A stretch of DNA of 64,000 bases, taken from assembly GCA_016719635.1 (NCBI GenBank), contig JADJYT010000016.1, positions 186,001 to 250,000 on the forward strand, read 5' to 3'. The translations under genes and the position numbers were made by a program. Position 1 is the first letter of the stretch, and each line of letters starts with the position of its first letter. Shown here piece by piece: positions 54,420 to 63,548 of the stretch. The notes under the pieces are model-generated. The model saw only the letters and a program-made list of their open reading frames with translations, made no database searches and had not been told where the DNA came from. The DNA comes from Sphingobacteriales bacterium (lineage in GTDB: Bacteria > Bacteroidota > Bacteroidia > Chitinophagales > JADIYW01).

Positions 54420-56627
54420 CTAATTGGCCACTTCACTCAGGAATTTGAGTCGGACCAGTTGTATTTCGCGCAGTTCGATATCTTCTGCTTTCAATTTTTT
54501 ATAGGCAACATTAACATCATCACTTTCCGCCTGCATGAAGTAATCATAAATCTCTTCCTGAATATCTTCATCAACCGCATCATCGAGGTAATAATTGATA
54601 TTTACCTTAGTGCCTGAATTAACAATGGAATCGAGTTCCGTTATCAAATCCTCCATGTTCAATCCGAATGAACTGGCGATGTGTTCCAGCGGCATTTTCT
54701 TATCGATGGATTTAATGATATTGACTTTGATATTGGAGTTCTTGTCTGCTGTCTTGATGATGGAAAAATCGGCAGAACGCTCAATATTATTATCTTCCAC
54801 ATACTTTTTAATCGCTTTCAGGAACGGCTCTCCGAATTTTTGCGCTTTCGCCGTATTGACACCGTGCATTTTGGATAATTCTTCCTTATCAAAAGGAAAA
54901 AACGTTGCCATCTCTTCGAGAGACTGTTCGGAGAAGATGGCATAAGGCGGTAATTTCAGCCTTGCACCTTCCGATTTTCGGATACTTGTGAGAATAGACA
55001 TCAATGCAGGTTCCAGCACACTGCCGGATTTTCCATTTAACTGCAACTCTTCATCATCTTCCCCATCTTCAAATTTATTGTTCAAGACAATCTTTACCGA
55101 GGACGGTTTTTTAATGAATCTCTTTCCTTCATCCGTGAGTTTCAAAACACCATACTGTTCAATATCCTTCTCCAGCAAATTCAGGAGTATGGCCTTACGC
55201 ACCGCCGAATTCCAAAACAGCATGTCGTGTTCCGCACCTTTCCCGAAAATCTTTAATTTATCGTAATTATTGGTAGTGATATCTGCAGACTTTCTGCCAA
55301 TCAGGATGTTGATGGTGTTCGGAATATTGACTCGTTCACTGGTTTCGGCCGCTACCTGAAGGGCTAATTTAATTTCCTCCTTGGCTTCCAGTTGTTCCTT
55401 CGGGTGTAGGCAGTTGTCGCACTTGCCGCAGTTGCCCATCTCTTCACCGAAATAATGCAGCACAAATTTCTTGCGGCATTCTCCGCTTTCCGCATAGGCC
55501 TCCACCTCGCTCAGCTGCATCACGGCGATTTCTTTTTCCGATACCGATTTCTCTTTATTGGATAAGATGAATTTTTCAAACTTATGTATTTCCTTCGGAG
55601 AATAATAGGCGATACAGTTTCCTTCCAACCCGTCACGTCCGGCACGACCGGTTTCCTGATAATAATTTTCGAGTGATTTGGGGATATCAAAATGAATGAC
55701 AAAACGAACATCGGGTTTATCGATACCCATACCGAATGCAATGGTTGCCACTATCACCTGCACGTCTTCCATCAGGAACTGGTCCTGACGCTCACTCCGC
55801 ACGTGCGCATCCAGTCCGGCATGATAGGCGGCCGCATTGACACCGTTCACCTGTAATATTTCCGCCAGCTCTTCCGTAGAATTGCGGCTCAGGCAATAAA
55901 TGATACCGGATTTGCTGCCTTCTTTTTTGATGAAGCGGATAATATCCTTTATGGCGTCCTGTTTGCTTGGCTTCGGACGTATTTCATAATACAGATTGTC
56001 TCTTAAAAAAGAAGAAATAAACACATTCGGTTTTTTCATGCCCAGTGTTTTGACGATATCCGACTGCACTTTCGGTGTGGCGGTGGCAGTAAGGGCGACT
56101 ATCGGAATATTATCTTCAATCTCGTTGAGCATCCCTTTTATTTTACGGTACTCAGGGCGGAAGTCATGTCCCCACTCGGAAATACAGTGTGCCTCATCAA
56201 CGGCCACAAAAGAAATCTTGATGGTTTTAAGAAAATCGATGTTTTCCTGTTTTACCAAAGACTCGGGAGCCACATACAGCAGCTTACATTTTCCGGTGGT
56301 GATGTCTTTCTTGACAATATTGATTTGAGACTTGTTTAACTGAGAATTGATAAAGTGTGCTATAGTATCCGTGCTGCTGTATCCGCGGATTAAGTCCACC
56401 TGGTTTTTCATCAGGGCAATTAACGGGGAAACGATAATGGCTGTTCCTTCCGAAATAATGGCCGGTAACTGATAGCAGAGTGATTTGCCTCCGCCGGTCG
56501 GCATGATTACAAAAGTATCATCCCCGGAAAGTATACTTTCAATAATGGTTTGCTGGTTGCCTTTAAATTTTTCAAAACCGAAATACTCTTTTAATGCACC
56601 TGAAATAGAAATGGGTTGAGCTGTCAT
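54420..56627 (-). CDS. recQ: ATP-dependent DNA helicase RecQ
   Basis: A 735-residue 3'-5' helicase. Walker A is MPTGGGKSLCYQLPA and motif II is VDEAHCISEWGHDFRP. Motif VI is QETGRAGRDG. The RQC zinc site is CRKKF...CGKCDNC, with a winged helix after it. An HRDC-like domain (about 530-605, ending KAIKKYVED) and a C-terminal extension of about 100 residues follow. It repairs stalled forks and recombination intermediates. A hairpin with a T-run lies in its leader. Confidence 0.93.
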   Translation of the reverse strand: MTAQPISISGALKEYFGFEKFKGNQQTIIESILSGDDTFVIMPTGGGKSLCYQLPAIISEGTAIIVSPLIALMKNQVDLIRGYSSTDTIAHFINSQLNKSQINIVKKDITTGKCKLLYVAPESLVKQENIDFLKTIKISFVAVDEAHCISEWGHDFRPEYRKIKGMLNEIEDNIPIVALTATATPKVQSDIVKTLGMKKPNVFISSFLRDNLYYEIRPKPSKQDAIKDIIRFIKKEGSKSGIIYCLSRNSTEELAEILQVNGVNAAAYHAGLDAHVRSERQDQFLMEDVQVIVATIAFGMGIDKPDVRFVIHFDIPKSLENYYQETGRAGRDGLEGNCIAYYSPKEIHKFEKFILSNKEKSVSEKEIAVMQLSEVEAYAESGECRKKFVLHYFGEEMGNCGKCDNCLHPKEQLEAKEEIKLALQVAAETSERVNIPNTINILIGRKSADITTNNYDKLKIFGKGAEHDMLFWNSAVRKAILLNLLEKDIEQYGVLKLTDEGKRFIKKPSSVKIVLNNKFEDGEDDEELQLNGKSGSVLEPALMSILTSIRKSEGARLKLPPYAIFSEQSLEEMATFFPFDKEELSKMHGVNTAKAQKFGEPFLKAIKKYVEDNNIERSADFSIIKTADKNSNIKVNIIKSIDKKMPLEHIASSFGLNMEDLITELDSIVNSGTKVNINYYLDDAVDEDIQEEIYDYFMQAESDDVNVAYKKLKAEDIELREIQLVRLKFLSEVAN

Positions 56628-56640
56628 AAAATCTGTTGTT

Positions 56641-56671
56641 AGAATAAAAACGTTCTCGCAAATGGAGAACG
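56641..56671 (-). terminator. terminator-like hairpin in the recQ leader
   Basis: On the minus strand CGTTCTC-CATTTGC-GAGAACG is followed at once by TTTTTATTCT, 15-25 bases before the recQ ATG. It lies between the recQ promoter box and the gene, so it could act as an attenuator. Confidence 0.5.
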
Positions 56672-56692
56672 CAATTACTACATTAATATACT

Positions 56693-56700
56693 CAAAAATA
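56693..56700 (-). promoter_or_regulatory. -7 promoter box of recQ
   Basis: TATTTTTG on the minus strand, 66 bases before the recQ ATG, placing the leader hairpin inside the transcript. Confidence 0.4.
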
Positions 56701-56816
56701 CCGAAATACCTGCGGTTTTAAGTGTTAAAATTGATTATCGCTGTTTTAATTAATTGTATATTCATACTACCTTCAAATAACAGGCAGGTATTCTTTTTTT
56801 CAGCGGTTGATTTGTT

Positions 56817-56824
56817 TATCTTTG
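56817..56824 (+). promoter_or_regulatory. -7 promoter box of the mannose-1-phosphate guanylyltransferase gene
   Basis: TATCTTTG with nine bases to the ATG at 56834, so the leader is only a few bases long. It lies within the codons of the longer open frame and so supports the shorter start. Confidence 0.5.
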
Positions 56825-56833
56825 CATCTGACT

Positions 56834-57916
56834 ATGAGCAACAACACGTATGCAGCCATCATGGCGGGAGGTATAGGCAGCCGTTTCTGGCCTGCCAGCC
56901 GTACAGCAGTTCCAAAACAATTTTTAGACATTCTCGGTGTCGGCAGAACGCTGATACAATGCACCTATGACCGCTTCCTGAAGATTTGTCCTAAAGAGAA
57001 TATTTTTATCCTTACACATGCCGATTACATTGATCTGGTCAAATCACAGCTTCCTGACATTACCGATGAGCAGATATTGACCGAACCTGCACGTAAAAAC
57101 ACGGCACCCTGCATAGCTTACAGCGCATTCAAAATCAACAAGTTAAATCCGGACGCCAACATTATTGTTGCTCCTTCTGACCATATTATCTTAAACGAGG
57201 AGGAATTTCTGCGGATTTCCAATCTGGCAATAGATTTTGTATCCAAAAACAATGCTTTATGCACATTGGGTATCCGTCCGACCCGACCCGATACGGGATA
57301 TGGTTACATCCAGTATTTTGAAGAGGAAGTAAGCGAAGGCATACACAAAGTAAAAACGTTTACAGAAAAGCCACAAAAGGAAGTTGCCAAACAGTTTCTG
57401 GCAAGCGGCGATTTTTTATGGAATGGTGGTATTTTCATCTGGAATGTAAAAAGTATTCTGATTTCTCTGGAAAAGAATCTGTTGGAAGTATATGATGCCT
57501 TTGTAGAAGCGGAATCCAGCCTGCTCACCGGAAATGAAAAAAATGCCGTTGAAAAAGCATTTATCACCTGCCCGAACATTTCCATTGATTACGGAATTAT
57601 GGAAAAAGCCGACAATGTGTACACGTTGCCTTCCAGTTTCGGATGGAGCGATTTAGGCACCTGGGCTTCCCTCTATGCGGAAAAAGAGAAAGATTATTTC
57701 AATAACGCGGTCAATGGAAAGAATGTGGTGGTTTACGAATCCACCAATAATATCATAAACGTTCCCAACGATAAATTAGTCGTGATTCAGGGTTTGGAAA
57801 ATTTTATTGTGGTTGACACCAAAGATGTCCTTTTGATCTGTAATAAGGACGAAGAACAGCGTATTAAAGAATTTACCCACGATATTAAAATGAAAAAGGG
57901 CGATAAATACCTGTAG
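56834..57916 (+). CDS. manC: mannose-1-phosphate guanylyltransferase
   Basis: A 360-residue nucleotidyltransferase making GDP-mannose from GTP and mannose-1-phosphate. AAIMAGGIGSRFWPASR is the GTP-binding signature, followed by PKQFLDI, EPARKNTAPCIAY, VAPSDHII, TFTEKP and FLWNGGIFIW. The C-terminal isomerase domain of bifunctional ManC/AlgA is absent, so it is the monofunctional type. GDP-mannose would feed glycan or lipid glycosylation; no glycan cluster is adjacent. Confidence 0.92.
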   Translation: MSNNTYAAIMAGGIGSRFWPASRTAVPKQFLDILGVGRTLIQCTYDRFLKICPKENIFILTHADYIDLVKSQLPDITDEQILTEPARKNTAPCIAYSAFKINKLNPDANIIVAPSDHIILNEEEFLRISNLAIDFVSKNNALCTLGIRPTRPDTGYGYIQYFEEEVSEGIHKVKTFTEKPQKEVAKQFLASGDFLWNGGIFIWNVKSILISLEKNLLEVYDAFVEAESSLLTGNEKNAVEKAFITCPNISIDYGIMEKADNVYTLPSSFGWSDLGTWASLYAEKEKDYFNNAVNGKNVVVYESTNNIINVPNDKLVVIQGLENFIVVDTKDVLLICNKDEEQRIKEFTHDIKMKKGDKYL

Positions 57917-57993
57917 CTGAACGTAAATATTCAGGTATAATTTCTATATTCACTCTGTAAATATTTCATTTTACTTATCCATAACCTATTCCT

Positions 57994-59634
57994 ATGGCCA
58001 ACCTGTTCGCTAGAAAACCCCTACACCTGTTAATGCAGGAAGCAGATGAATCTGAGAAAGGATTAAAGAAAACACTGGGAGCAGGCGGCCTCATTGCCTT
58101 AGGCATCGGAGCCATTATCGGAGCCGGATTATTTTCCATCACCGGCGGCGCTGCTGCAAATAATGCAGGCCCTGCCGTCACGCTTTCTTTTGTAATTGCG
58201 GGGATTGGCTGTGCTTTTGCTGGATTATGTTATGCCGAGTTTGCATCGATGATTCCCATTGCCGGCAGTGCCTATACCTACTCCTATGCAACGATGGGAG
58301 AATTTGTGGCATGGATTATTGGGTGGGATCTGGTACTGGAATATGCGGTGGGTGCAGCAACGGTAGCCATCAGCTGGAGCAGGTACCTTGTAAAGTTTTT
58401 TTCCAATCTGGGTATCGATTTGCCCGTCCAACTGGTGATGTCTCCATTCGATTCCGCCACCTTATCAGATGGAACTGTAGTACAGGGTATGATTAACCTG
58501 CCGGCTGTTTTCATTATCGTTATCGTTTCACTTATTTTAGCCAGAGGTATCAAAGAATCCGCCACCTTCACCACCGTGATTGTCGCACTAAAACTCGTAG
58601 TCGTTTTTGCATTTATCATCTTAGGCTGGAAATACATGAATCCGCAAAACCATGTTCCTTATATCATTGAAAACACCGGAAAGTTCGGTGAATATGGCTG
58701 GAGTGGTATTGTAAGGGCAGCTGCCATTGTATTTTTTGCCTATATAGGATTTGATGCAGTATCTACCGCTGCACAGGAAACCAAAAATCCGAAACGGGAT
58801 ATGCCAATTGGTATTTTAGGTTCACTGGCCATTTGCACGGTGCTCTATATTTTATTTGCACACGTGATGACAGGATTGGCGAACTACAATGAGTTCAAGG
58901 GCCAGGACGGTATTGCTCCGGTCGCTGTTGCCATATCCCACACACCGTTTGTATGGCTGAAACAAGGCGTTATCATGGCCATTCTGGCGGGTTACTCTTC
59001 CGTGATCTTAGTATTGCTGCTTGGTCAATCCAGGGTATTCTTTTCCATGAGCAGAGACGGGCTGATTCCAAGAGTATTCTCAGCAGTACATCCCAAATTT
59101 CAAACGCCCTTTAAATCCAATATGTTGTTTGCCGTATTTGTGAGCTTATTTGCAGCGTTTGTTCCCGGCAGAGTGGTAGGCGAGATGACGAGTATAGGAA
59201 CGTTGTTTGCATTTATATTAGTCTGTATTGGCGTAATGATCTTAAGGGTAAAGATGCCGGAAGCACCCAGAGCCTTTAGCACGCCCTTGGTGCCACTGGT
59301 GCCGATATTAGGCATTGTCACCTGTTTATTCATGATGGTATTCCTCCCGCTGGATACCTGGATACGACTGGTCGTTTGGATGATTATAGGATTTGACCTT
59401 TACATCTTATACGGTATCAAGAACAGTCACATCGGAAAAGGTTCGGAAGACAACAGACAGGCATATGTTATCAGTTCATCCGGATTAATGACGTCCATCG
59501 TATTGATAATTGTAGCGATTATTCATCACAAGACAGCAACAGAACCGGATACGGGATTGTTTGTCTTCTCACTGGTATTCTCGGTAGTCCACATCATTGG
59601 ATTCCTGATGCATTACTATAAGCATAAGAAATAA
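57994..59634 (+). CDS. APC-superfamily amino acid permease (cationic amino acid transporter-like)
   Basis: A 546-residue transporter with about 14 membrane helices. GAGGLIALGIGAIIGAGLFSITG near residue 30 is the APC helix-1 signature, and FFAYIGFDAVSTAAQETKNP near 250 is the helix-6 to loop region typical of the CAT/YfnA group. It imports amino acids; the exact substrate cannot be told. It is convergent with the helicase gene, 12 bases apart. Confidence 0.9.
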   Translation: MANLFARKPLHLLMQEADESEKGLKKTLGAGGLIALGIGAIIGAGLFSITGGAAANNAGPAVTLSFVIAGIGCAFAGLCYAEFASMIPIAGSAYTYSYATMGEFVAWIIGWDLVLEYAVGAATVAISWSRYLVKFFSNLGIDLPVQLVMSPFDSATLSDGTVVQGMINLPAVFIIVIVSLILARGIKESATFTTVIVALKLVVVFAFIILGWKYMNPQNHVPYIIENTGKFGEYGWSGIVRAAAIVFFAYIGFDAVSTAAQETKNPKRDMPIGILGSLAICTVLYILFAHVMTGLANYNEFKGQDGIAPVAVAISHTPFVWLKQGVIMAILAGYSSVILVLLLGQSRVFFSMSRDGLIPRVFSAVHPKFQTPFKSNMLFAVFVSLFAAFVPGRVVGEMTSIGTLFAFILVCIGVMILRVKMPEAPRAFSTPLVPLVPILGIVTCLFMMVFLPLDTWIRLVVWMIIGFDLYILYGIKNSHIGKGSEDNRQAYVISSSGLMTSIVLIIVAIIHHKTATEPDTGLFVFSLVFSVVHIIGFLMHYYKHKK

Positions 59635-59646
59635 CGACTCCGGAAG

Positions 59647-61176
59647 TTATTCTTCACTAAACGGCAAAGCGCCTTTCAGCTTGGCATGCAGCTTCTCATT
59701 ATAGCTTTCCAGCAGGTAATTGAAATAATTCTTGGTAGCCTTGCTCAGACAGCTGATATAGACATTCAGCCGGTATTGGATTTCATCCTGCAACGCATTA
59801 ATCAATGGCAATGCATCCAGATAATTGGTCGTATTCTCTTTAACACGCAGGAAATGGTTTTCTATGGAAACATCCAGGCACTCTAGTGTTTTCTTTCCTT
59901 TATTATATAAGTTGTAATACTCTCTTTCCATATCAAAATCAAAATTCTCTGTGTTAGGGAAATGTTCTTTTACCGTATCCGGCAAATCGTAAATCAATCC
60001 TTTTTCCATCTGTATCTCGCGCTCATACAGATGCTCCAGGAATTTTTCCGGATTGATAAATACATCCCGCCAGTCTATATAATCCTGCCACAAACCAAGA
60101 CGTCTGGCATTATTACCCAAATCGATTACGGTGAAATGGCTCTTGCTTGGCAGACGTCTGCTGCCCCGTCCTATCATCTGATGATATAAGGTAAGCGAAC
60201 GGGTCGCTCTGTTTAAAATGATACAGTCCACTGTTGGCTCGTCAAAACCGGTTGTAAGAATTCCAACAGAAGTGACAATTGCATCCGGTGTTTCTTTCAA
60301 CCAAGCCAACACATCCTTTCTGTCCTGCTTGTTGCTGGTGCTGTCTAGATGTTTGATGGCCACACCCTGATCGGTAAAAAATTTTTCTACGGATTTAGAC
60401 GTTGCAACAGAACTGTTAAAAATCAACACCTTTTTCCCTTTTGCCTTTTCCTGATAGGCACGCAGCAATTTTTCATGCATATCAAAATGCATGTAAATCC
60501 GGTCGAGAGAACTGACTGTATAGTCGCCGTCTATCCCTACTTTCAGTCCACCCAGATGCACATCATAGGTATAGGTGGTGGCATCACTCAGATAGCCTTT
60601 CGAGACCAGCTCCTTAATAGAGTCGCCGATAATCAGCTTCTTATAATTCTGTCGAAGCGGTAAGTTCTGATTGGAACTCAGAGGTGTAGCCGTTACACCT
60701 AAAATGATTGCATTCCTGAAATAGTGAAATATTTTTCGGAAGGAATTATAATGCGCCTCATCCACAATCACCAGGTCTATGTCCTGTAAATATTCTTCAT
60801 CATCTTTCAGGCGGTTGTTGAGCGTTTCCACCATCGCCAGAAAACATAAATACTCCTGCTGGTCCGGGATATCATCCACTTCACTGGTAATGAGCTTACA
60901 ATGAATGCCGGCTTCTTCCAATGCGTTGGATGTCTGTTTCAGCAACTCAATACGGTGTGTCAGAATCAAAATTTTCTTCTGATGTTCCTCTATATATTTT
61001 CTGGAAATCTCAGAAAAGATAACGGTCTTACCACCACCCGTCGGCAATTGGAAAACAATGTTTTCCCGTTTTTCATTTTCCTGCAGGTGCTGAAATATAC
61101 GCTGGATATATTCTTCCTGATAGGGATACAACTGCTTGGCGGTTTCCGCTCTTTCCTTAATGCCGGTTATCTTCAT
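59647..61176 (-). CDS. DEAD/DEAH-box (SSL2/type III Res-like) helicase
   Basis: A 509-residue superfamily 2 helicase. FQLPTGGGKTVIFSEIS is Walker A, VIVDEAHYNSF is motif II, VTATPL is motif III and QMIGRGSRR is motif VI. The C-terminal 150 residues are unique and helical. The Res-like fold is shared with restriction enzymes and UvrB, but no nuclease domain or methylase gene is present, so a restriction role is unsupported. It probably handles DNA or RNA duplexes in repair. Confidence 0.82.
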   Translation of the reverse strand: MKITGIKERAETAKQLYPYQEEYIQRIFQHLQENEKRENIVFQLPTGGGKTVIFSEISRKYIEEHQKKILILTHRIELLKQTSNALEEAGIHCKLITSEVDDIPDQQEYLCFLAMVETLNNRLKDDEEYLQDIDLVIVDEAHYNSFRKIFHYFRNAIILGVTATPLSSNQNLPLRQNYKKLIIGDSIKELVSKGYLSDATTYTYDVHLGGLKVGIDGDYTVSSLDRIYMHFDMHEKLLRAYQEKAKGKKVLIFNSSVATSKSVEKFFTDQGVAIKHLDSTSNKQDRKDVLAWLKETPDAIVTSVGILTTGFDEPTVDCIILNRATRSLTLYHQMIGRGSRRLPSKSHFTVIDLGNNARRLGLWQDYIDWRDVFINPEKFLEHLYEREIQMEKGLIYDLPDTVKEHFPNTENFDFDMEREYYNLYNKGKKTLECLDVSIENHFLRVKENTTNYLDALPLINALQDEIQYRLNVYISCLSKATKNYFNYLLESYNEKLHAKLKGALPFSEE

Positions 61177-61296
61177 GAAATGCTGTTAGTAGTGTCACTC
61201 AAAAATTACACCATCTCCGGCTTACTTTTTTGCAACCGCCCAATATACAAAATTTAAAGCGTGCCTGAAAGAAAGAGATATGCACACTCCAACAAT

Positions 61297-62196
61297 TTAC
61301 GTTAATATAACTTCCTGAAAAGTGAGGACAGTAGGAAATCCTTTATCTGAAAAATAATGTTTTATCTTTTCCGGAGACTCATCGCATGCCGCCAGCACAA
61401 AATCTCCGCCCCACGCCCCCAATGATTTAATGGTTCCGGGAAAATCCTTAAACCGGATTTCTTTTACTTTCTCTAACCCTAATGCATCCGACAGGATGTT
61501 CTCGTGAACTTCAAGGTAATAGCAGAACTCATCGAGTTCATTAGCCTGAATGATTTTACAGGTCAATTCGGAAATCTGTTCAATATAGGGTGTTTTATCA
61601 ACCGTCAGGTTTCTATAATGCTGAATTCCTTCGCGCGAATTTTGTTTTCTGCCGAGATGAACGAAGTAGAGATGGTTGGAAAATGAAGGCTGATATTCTA
61701 CAGGATTTGAGATGTGAGATTTGAGATTTGGGAACTTCTGAAACGTAATCGGCTGTCTGGCTGTTGCACAGGCAATATCATATCCGCTTCCGCCAAATGT
61801 TTTTGACAATATTTCATACGGATCTGCCCCGCTCCATTGTGCCACCAAACTGATTAAGGTGGAGGAAGAACCGAGTCCCCAATCTTGCGGAAAATCGAGT
61901 TTTGTGATGAGGTGAGAGGTGAGAGGTGAGAGGTGAGAGGTTTGAAGAATACTTTGGAGCATTTTTGCAACTCCATTATCGCTGGCTGAAATGATTTCTA
62001 AAGAATCTGAAAATCTTGCTTCAAACCAGAGGTTGTCTTCATGGTCGATGCTTTCCCATAAAATTCCTTTTCCTGCTGTTTCTTGAACTGTGAGTGTTTG
62101 GCCGAATTTTGTTGGAAGCGCCAGGCCAATGGCACCATCCAGAATAAAATATTCTGCAGTAAGCAATAATTTCCCGTGGGCGTGGTAGGTCTTCAT
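61297..62196 (-). CDS. GYDIA family GHMP kinase (mevalonate-pathway type)
   Basis: A 299-residue kinase of the GHMP superfamily. HGKLLLTAEYFILDGAIGLALP is the N-terminus, DWGLGSSSTLISLVAQW is the ATP loop, and GGSGYDIACATARQP contains the GYDIA motif that names this Bacteroidota group. It lies 19 bases downstream of HMG-CoA reductase, which supports phosphorylation of mevalonate or a later intermediate in isoprenoid synthesis. Two heptamer repeat tracts lie in its coding frame. Confidence 0.88.
   Translation of the reverse strand: MKTYHAHGKLLLTAEYFILDGAIGLALPTKFGQTLTVQETAGKGILWESIDHEDNLWFEARFSDSLEIISASDNGVAKMLQSILQTSHLSPLTSHLITKLDFPQDWGLGSSSTLISLVAQWSGADPYEILSKTFGGSGYDIACATARQPITFQKFPNLKSHISNPVEYQPSFSNHLYFVHLGRKQNSREGIQHYRNLTVDKTPYIEQISELTCKIIQANELDEFCYYLEVHENILSDALGLEKVKEIRFKDFPGTIKSLGAWGGDFVLAACDESPEKIKHYFSDKGFPTVLTFQEVILT
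61704..61731. repeat. degenerate heptamer tandem repeat inside the GHMP kinase gene
   Basis: GATTTGA, GATGTGA, GATTTGA, GATTTGG: four 7-base units, coding for part of PNLKSHISNP on the minus strand. Confidence 0.7.
61909..61941. repeat. heptamer tandem repeat inside the GHMP kinase gene
   Basis: GAGGTGA repeated exactly four times plus five bases of a fifth, coding for TSHLSPLTSHL on the minus strand near residue 90. Copy-number changes other than multiples of three would shift the frame. Confidence 0.85.
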
Positions 62197-62215
62197 TCAA
62201 CAACAGATTCCGGAA

Positions 62216-63535
62216 TTATTTTACCCCATCTTTTGCGCTTCTAAATTGCTCCAGCATCACACGCGTCGTGGTAAATGAAACAATCTTATCCTTAAAATAT
62301 ACCAACGCATATTCTTTTTCTTCTTCGGTGGCGTTGTAATGATTCAGGATATTGAGCAAATGCATTTTCATGTGTCCCTGCTGAATACCCACCGTTGTCA
62401 TGGCTTTCAATGCAGCAAAGTTTTGTGCCAGTCCCGCCACCGCGCAAAACATCATCAGCTGCTCGGCATTCGGGTTGCCCAGTATCTGCAAACTGCGTTT
62501 TACCAGTGGATGCAATTGTGTCAAACCGCCCACGGTCCCGACCGCCAGCGGCAAATCTATCCAGAATTTAAAGATGCCGTTTTCCACCGTGCAATGCGTC
62601 AGGGAACCGTATCTTCCGTTGCGTGCCGCATAGGTATGCCCGCAGGCTTCCACCGCACGGAAATCATTTCCGGTAGCAATAATCATAGCATCCACCCCAT
62701 TGTAGATTCCTTTGTTGTGCGTGGTCGCACGATGCGGATCCACTTCTGCAATTTTCACGGCGATACGTACTTTTTCCGCAAATTCTTCCGCACTTATATC
62801 ACCGAAACTTCCGAGTTCTTCCACTCTGCATTCCACCGTTGCGCGAGCCACACAATCCGGTGTGTAATTGGAAACGATGGCTAAAATCACTTTCACCGTT
62901 CCGTATTTAGGGTTTTTCCCAACTGTTTCTTTCAGTGTCGAAGCATATTCTTCCAGGCAGGTATTGATGAAATTGGCACCCATTGAATCGCAGGTATTAA
63001 AGGATGCTTTCAATTGAAAATAACCGTCTTCGTACTGCGTCATGTCTACCAGTTCTATCTCTTTAACCCCTCCGCCGCGTTGTTCCATATTAAAAGAGAT
63101 ATACCTGCTGCCTTCCAACAACTGTGCTTTGATGGTTGGAAAATCTGCCTTTAATTGTGCCTCATCTCCTTTATAAATAAAATGTACCTGCCCGATTTTC
63201 GTGGTGCCTAAAATTTCCGTTTTAAAACCGCCTCGGGTACTCCAGAATTTTGCCGCGTTGGACATGGCTGCCACTACAGAACTTTCTTCTATTGCCATGG
63301 GCAAACAATAATAGTCGCCGTTAATCAAAAAATTAGGTGCAACAGAATACGGGAAAAAATAATTGGTGATGGTATTTTCTGAAAACTCATCTAAGACCTT
63401 TTGCGTTTTCAAATCACGATGCCAGTAAGAAATCAATTCTGCCTTTGCCTCCTGATCATCATTCAAATAGTTGGATACAAGCCAGTCTATTTTTTCCTCT
63501 TTACTGAGTTTGGAATATCCCGCTATATTTTTCAT
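62216..63535 (-). CDS. mvaA: hydroxymethylglutaryl-CoA reductase, degradative (class II) type
   Basis: A 439-residue class II HMG-CoA reductase. MAIEESSVVAAMSNAAKFW holds the catalytic Glu, DSMGANFINTCLE the substrate/NAD(P)H site, and QGHMKMHLLN the late catalytic His. Lysine and Asp of the active site are in the ATTHNKGIYNG region. In Bacteroidota with a mevalonate pathway this type works in the synthetic direction, and the GYDIA kinase next door supports that. Confidence 0.93.
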   Translation of the reverse strand: MKNIAGYSKLSKEEKIDWLVSNYLNDDQEAKAELISYWHRDLKTQKVLDEFSENTITNYFFPYSVAPNFLINGDYYCLPMAIEESSVVAAMSNAAKFWSTRGGFKTEILGTTKIGQVHFIYKGDEAQLKADFPTIKAQLLEGSRYISFNMEQRGGGVKEIELVDMTQYEDGYFQLKASFNTCDSMGANFINTCLEEYASTLKETVGKNPKYGTVKVILAIVSNYTPDCVARATVECRVEELGSFGDISAEEFAEKVRIAVKIAEVDPHRATTHNKGIYNGVDAMIIATGNDFRAVEACGHTYAARNGRYGSLTHCTVENGIFKFWIDLPLAVGTVGGLTQLHPLVKRSLQILGNPNAEQLMMFCAVAGLAQNFAALKAMTTVGIQQGHMKMHLLNILNHYNATEEEKEYALVYFKDKIVSFTTTRVMLEQFRSAKDGVK

Positions 63536-63548
63536 AGGTATGTGTTTT

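Noticed and set aside
59647..61176. Restriction-system helicase subunit
   Set aside because: The Res-like helicase fold is present, but there is no nuclease motif, methylase or specificity gene nearby.
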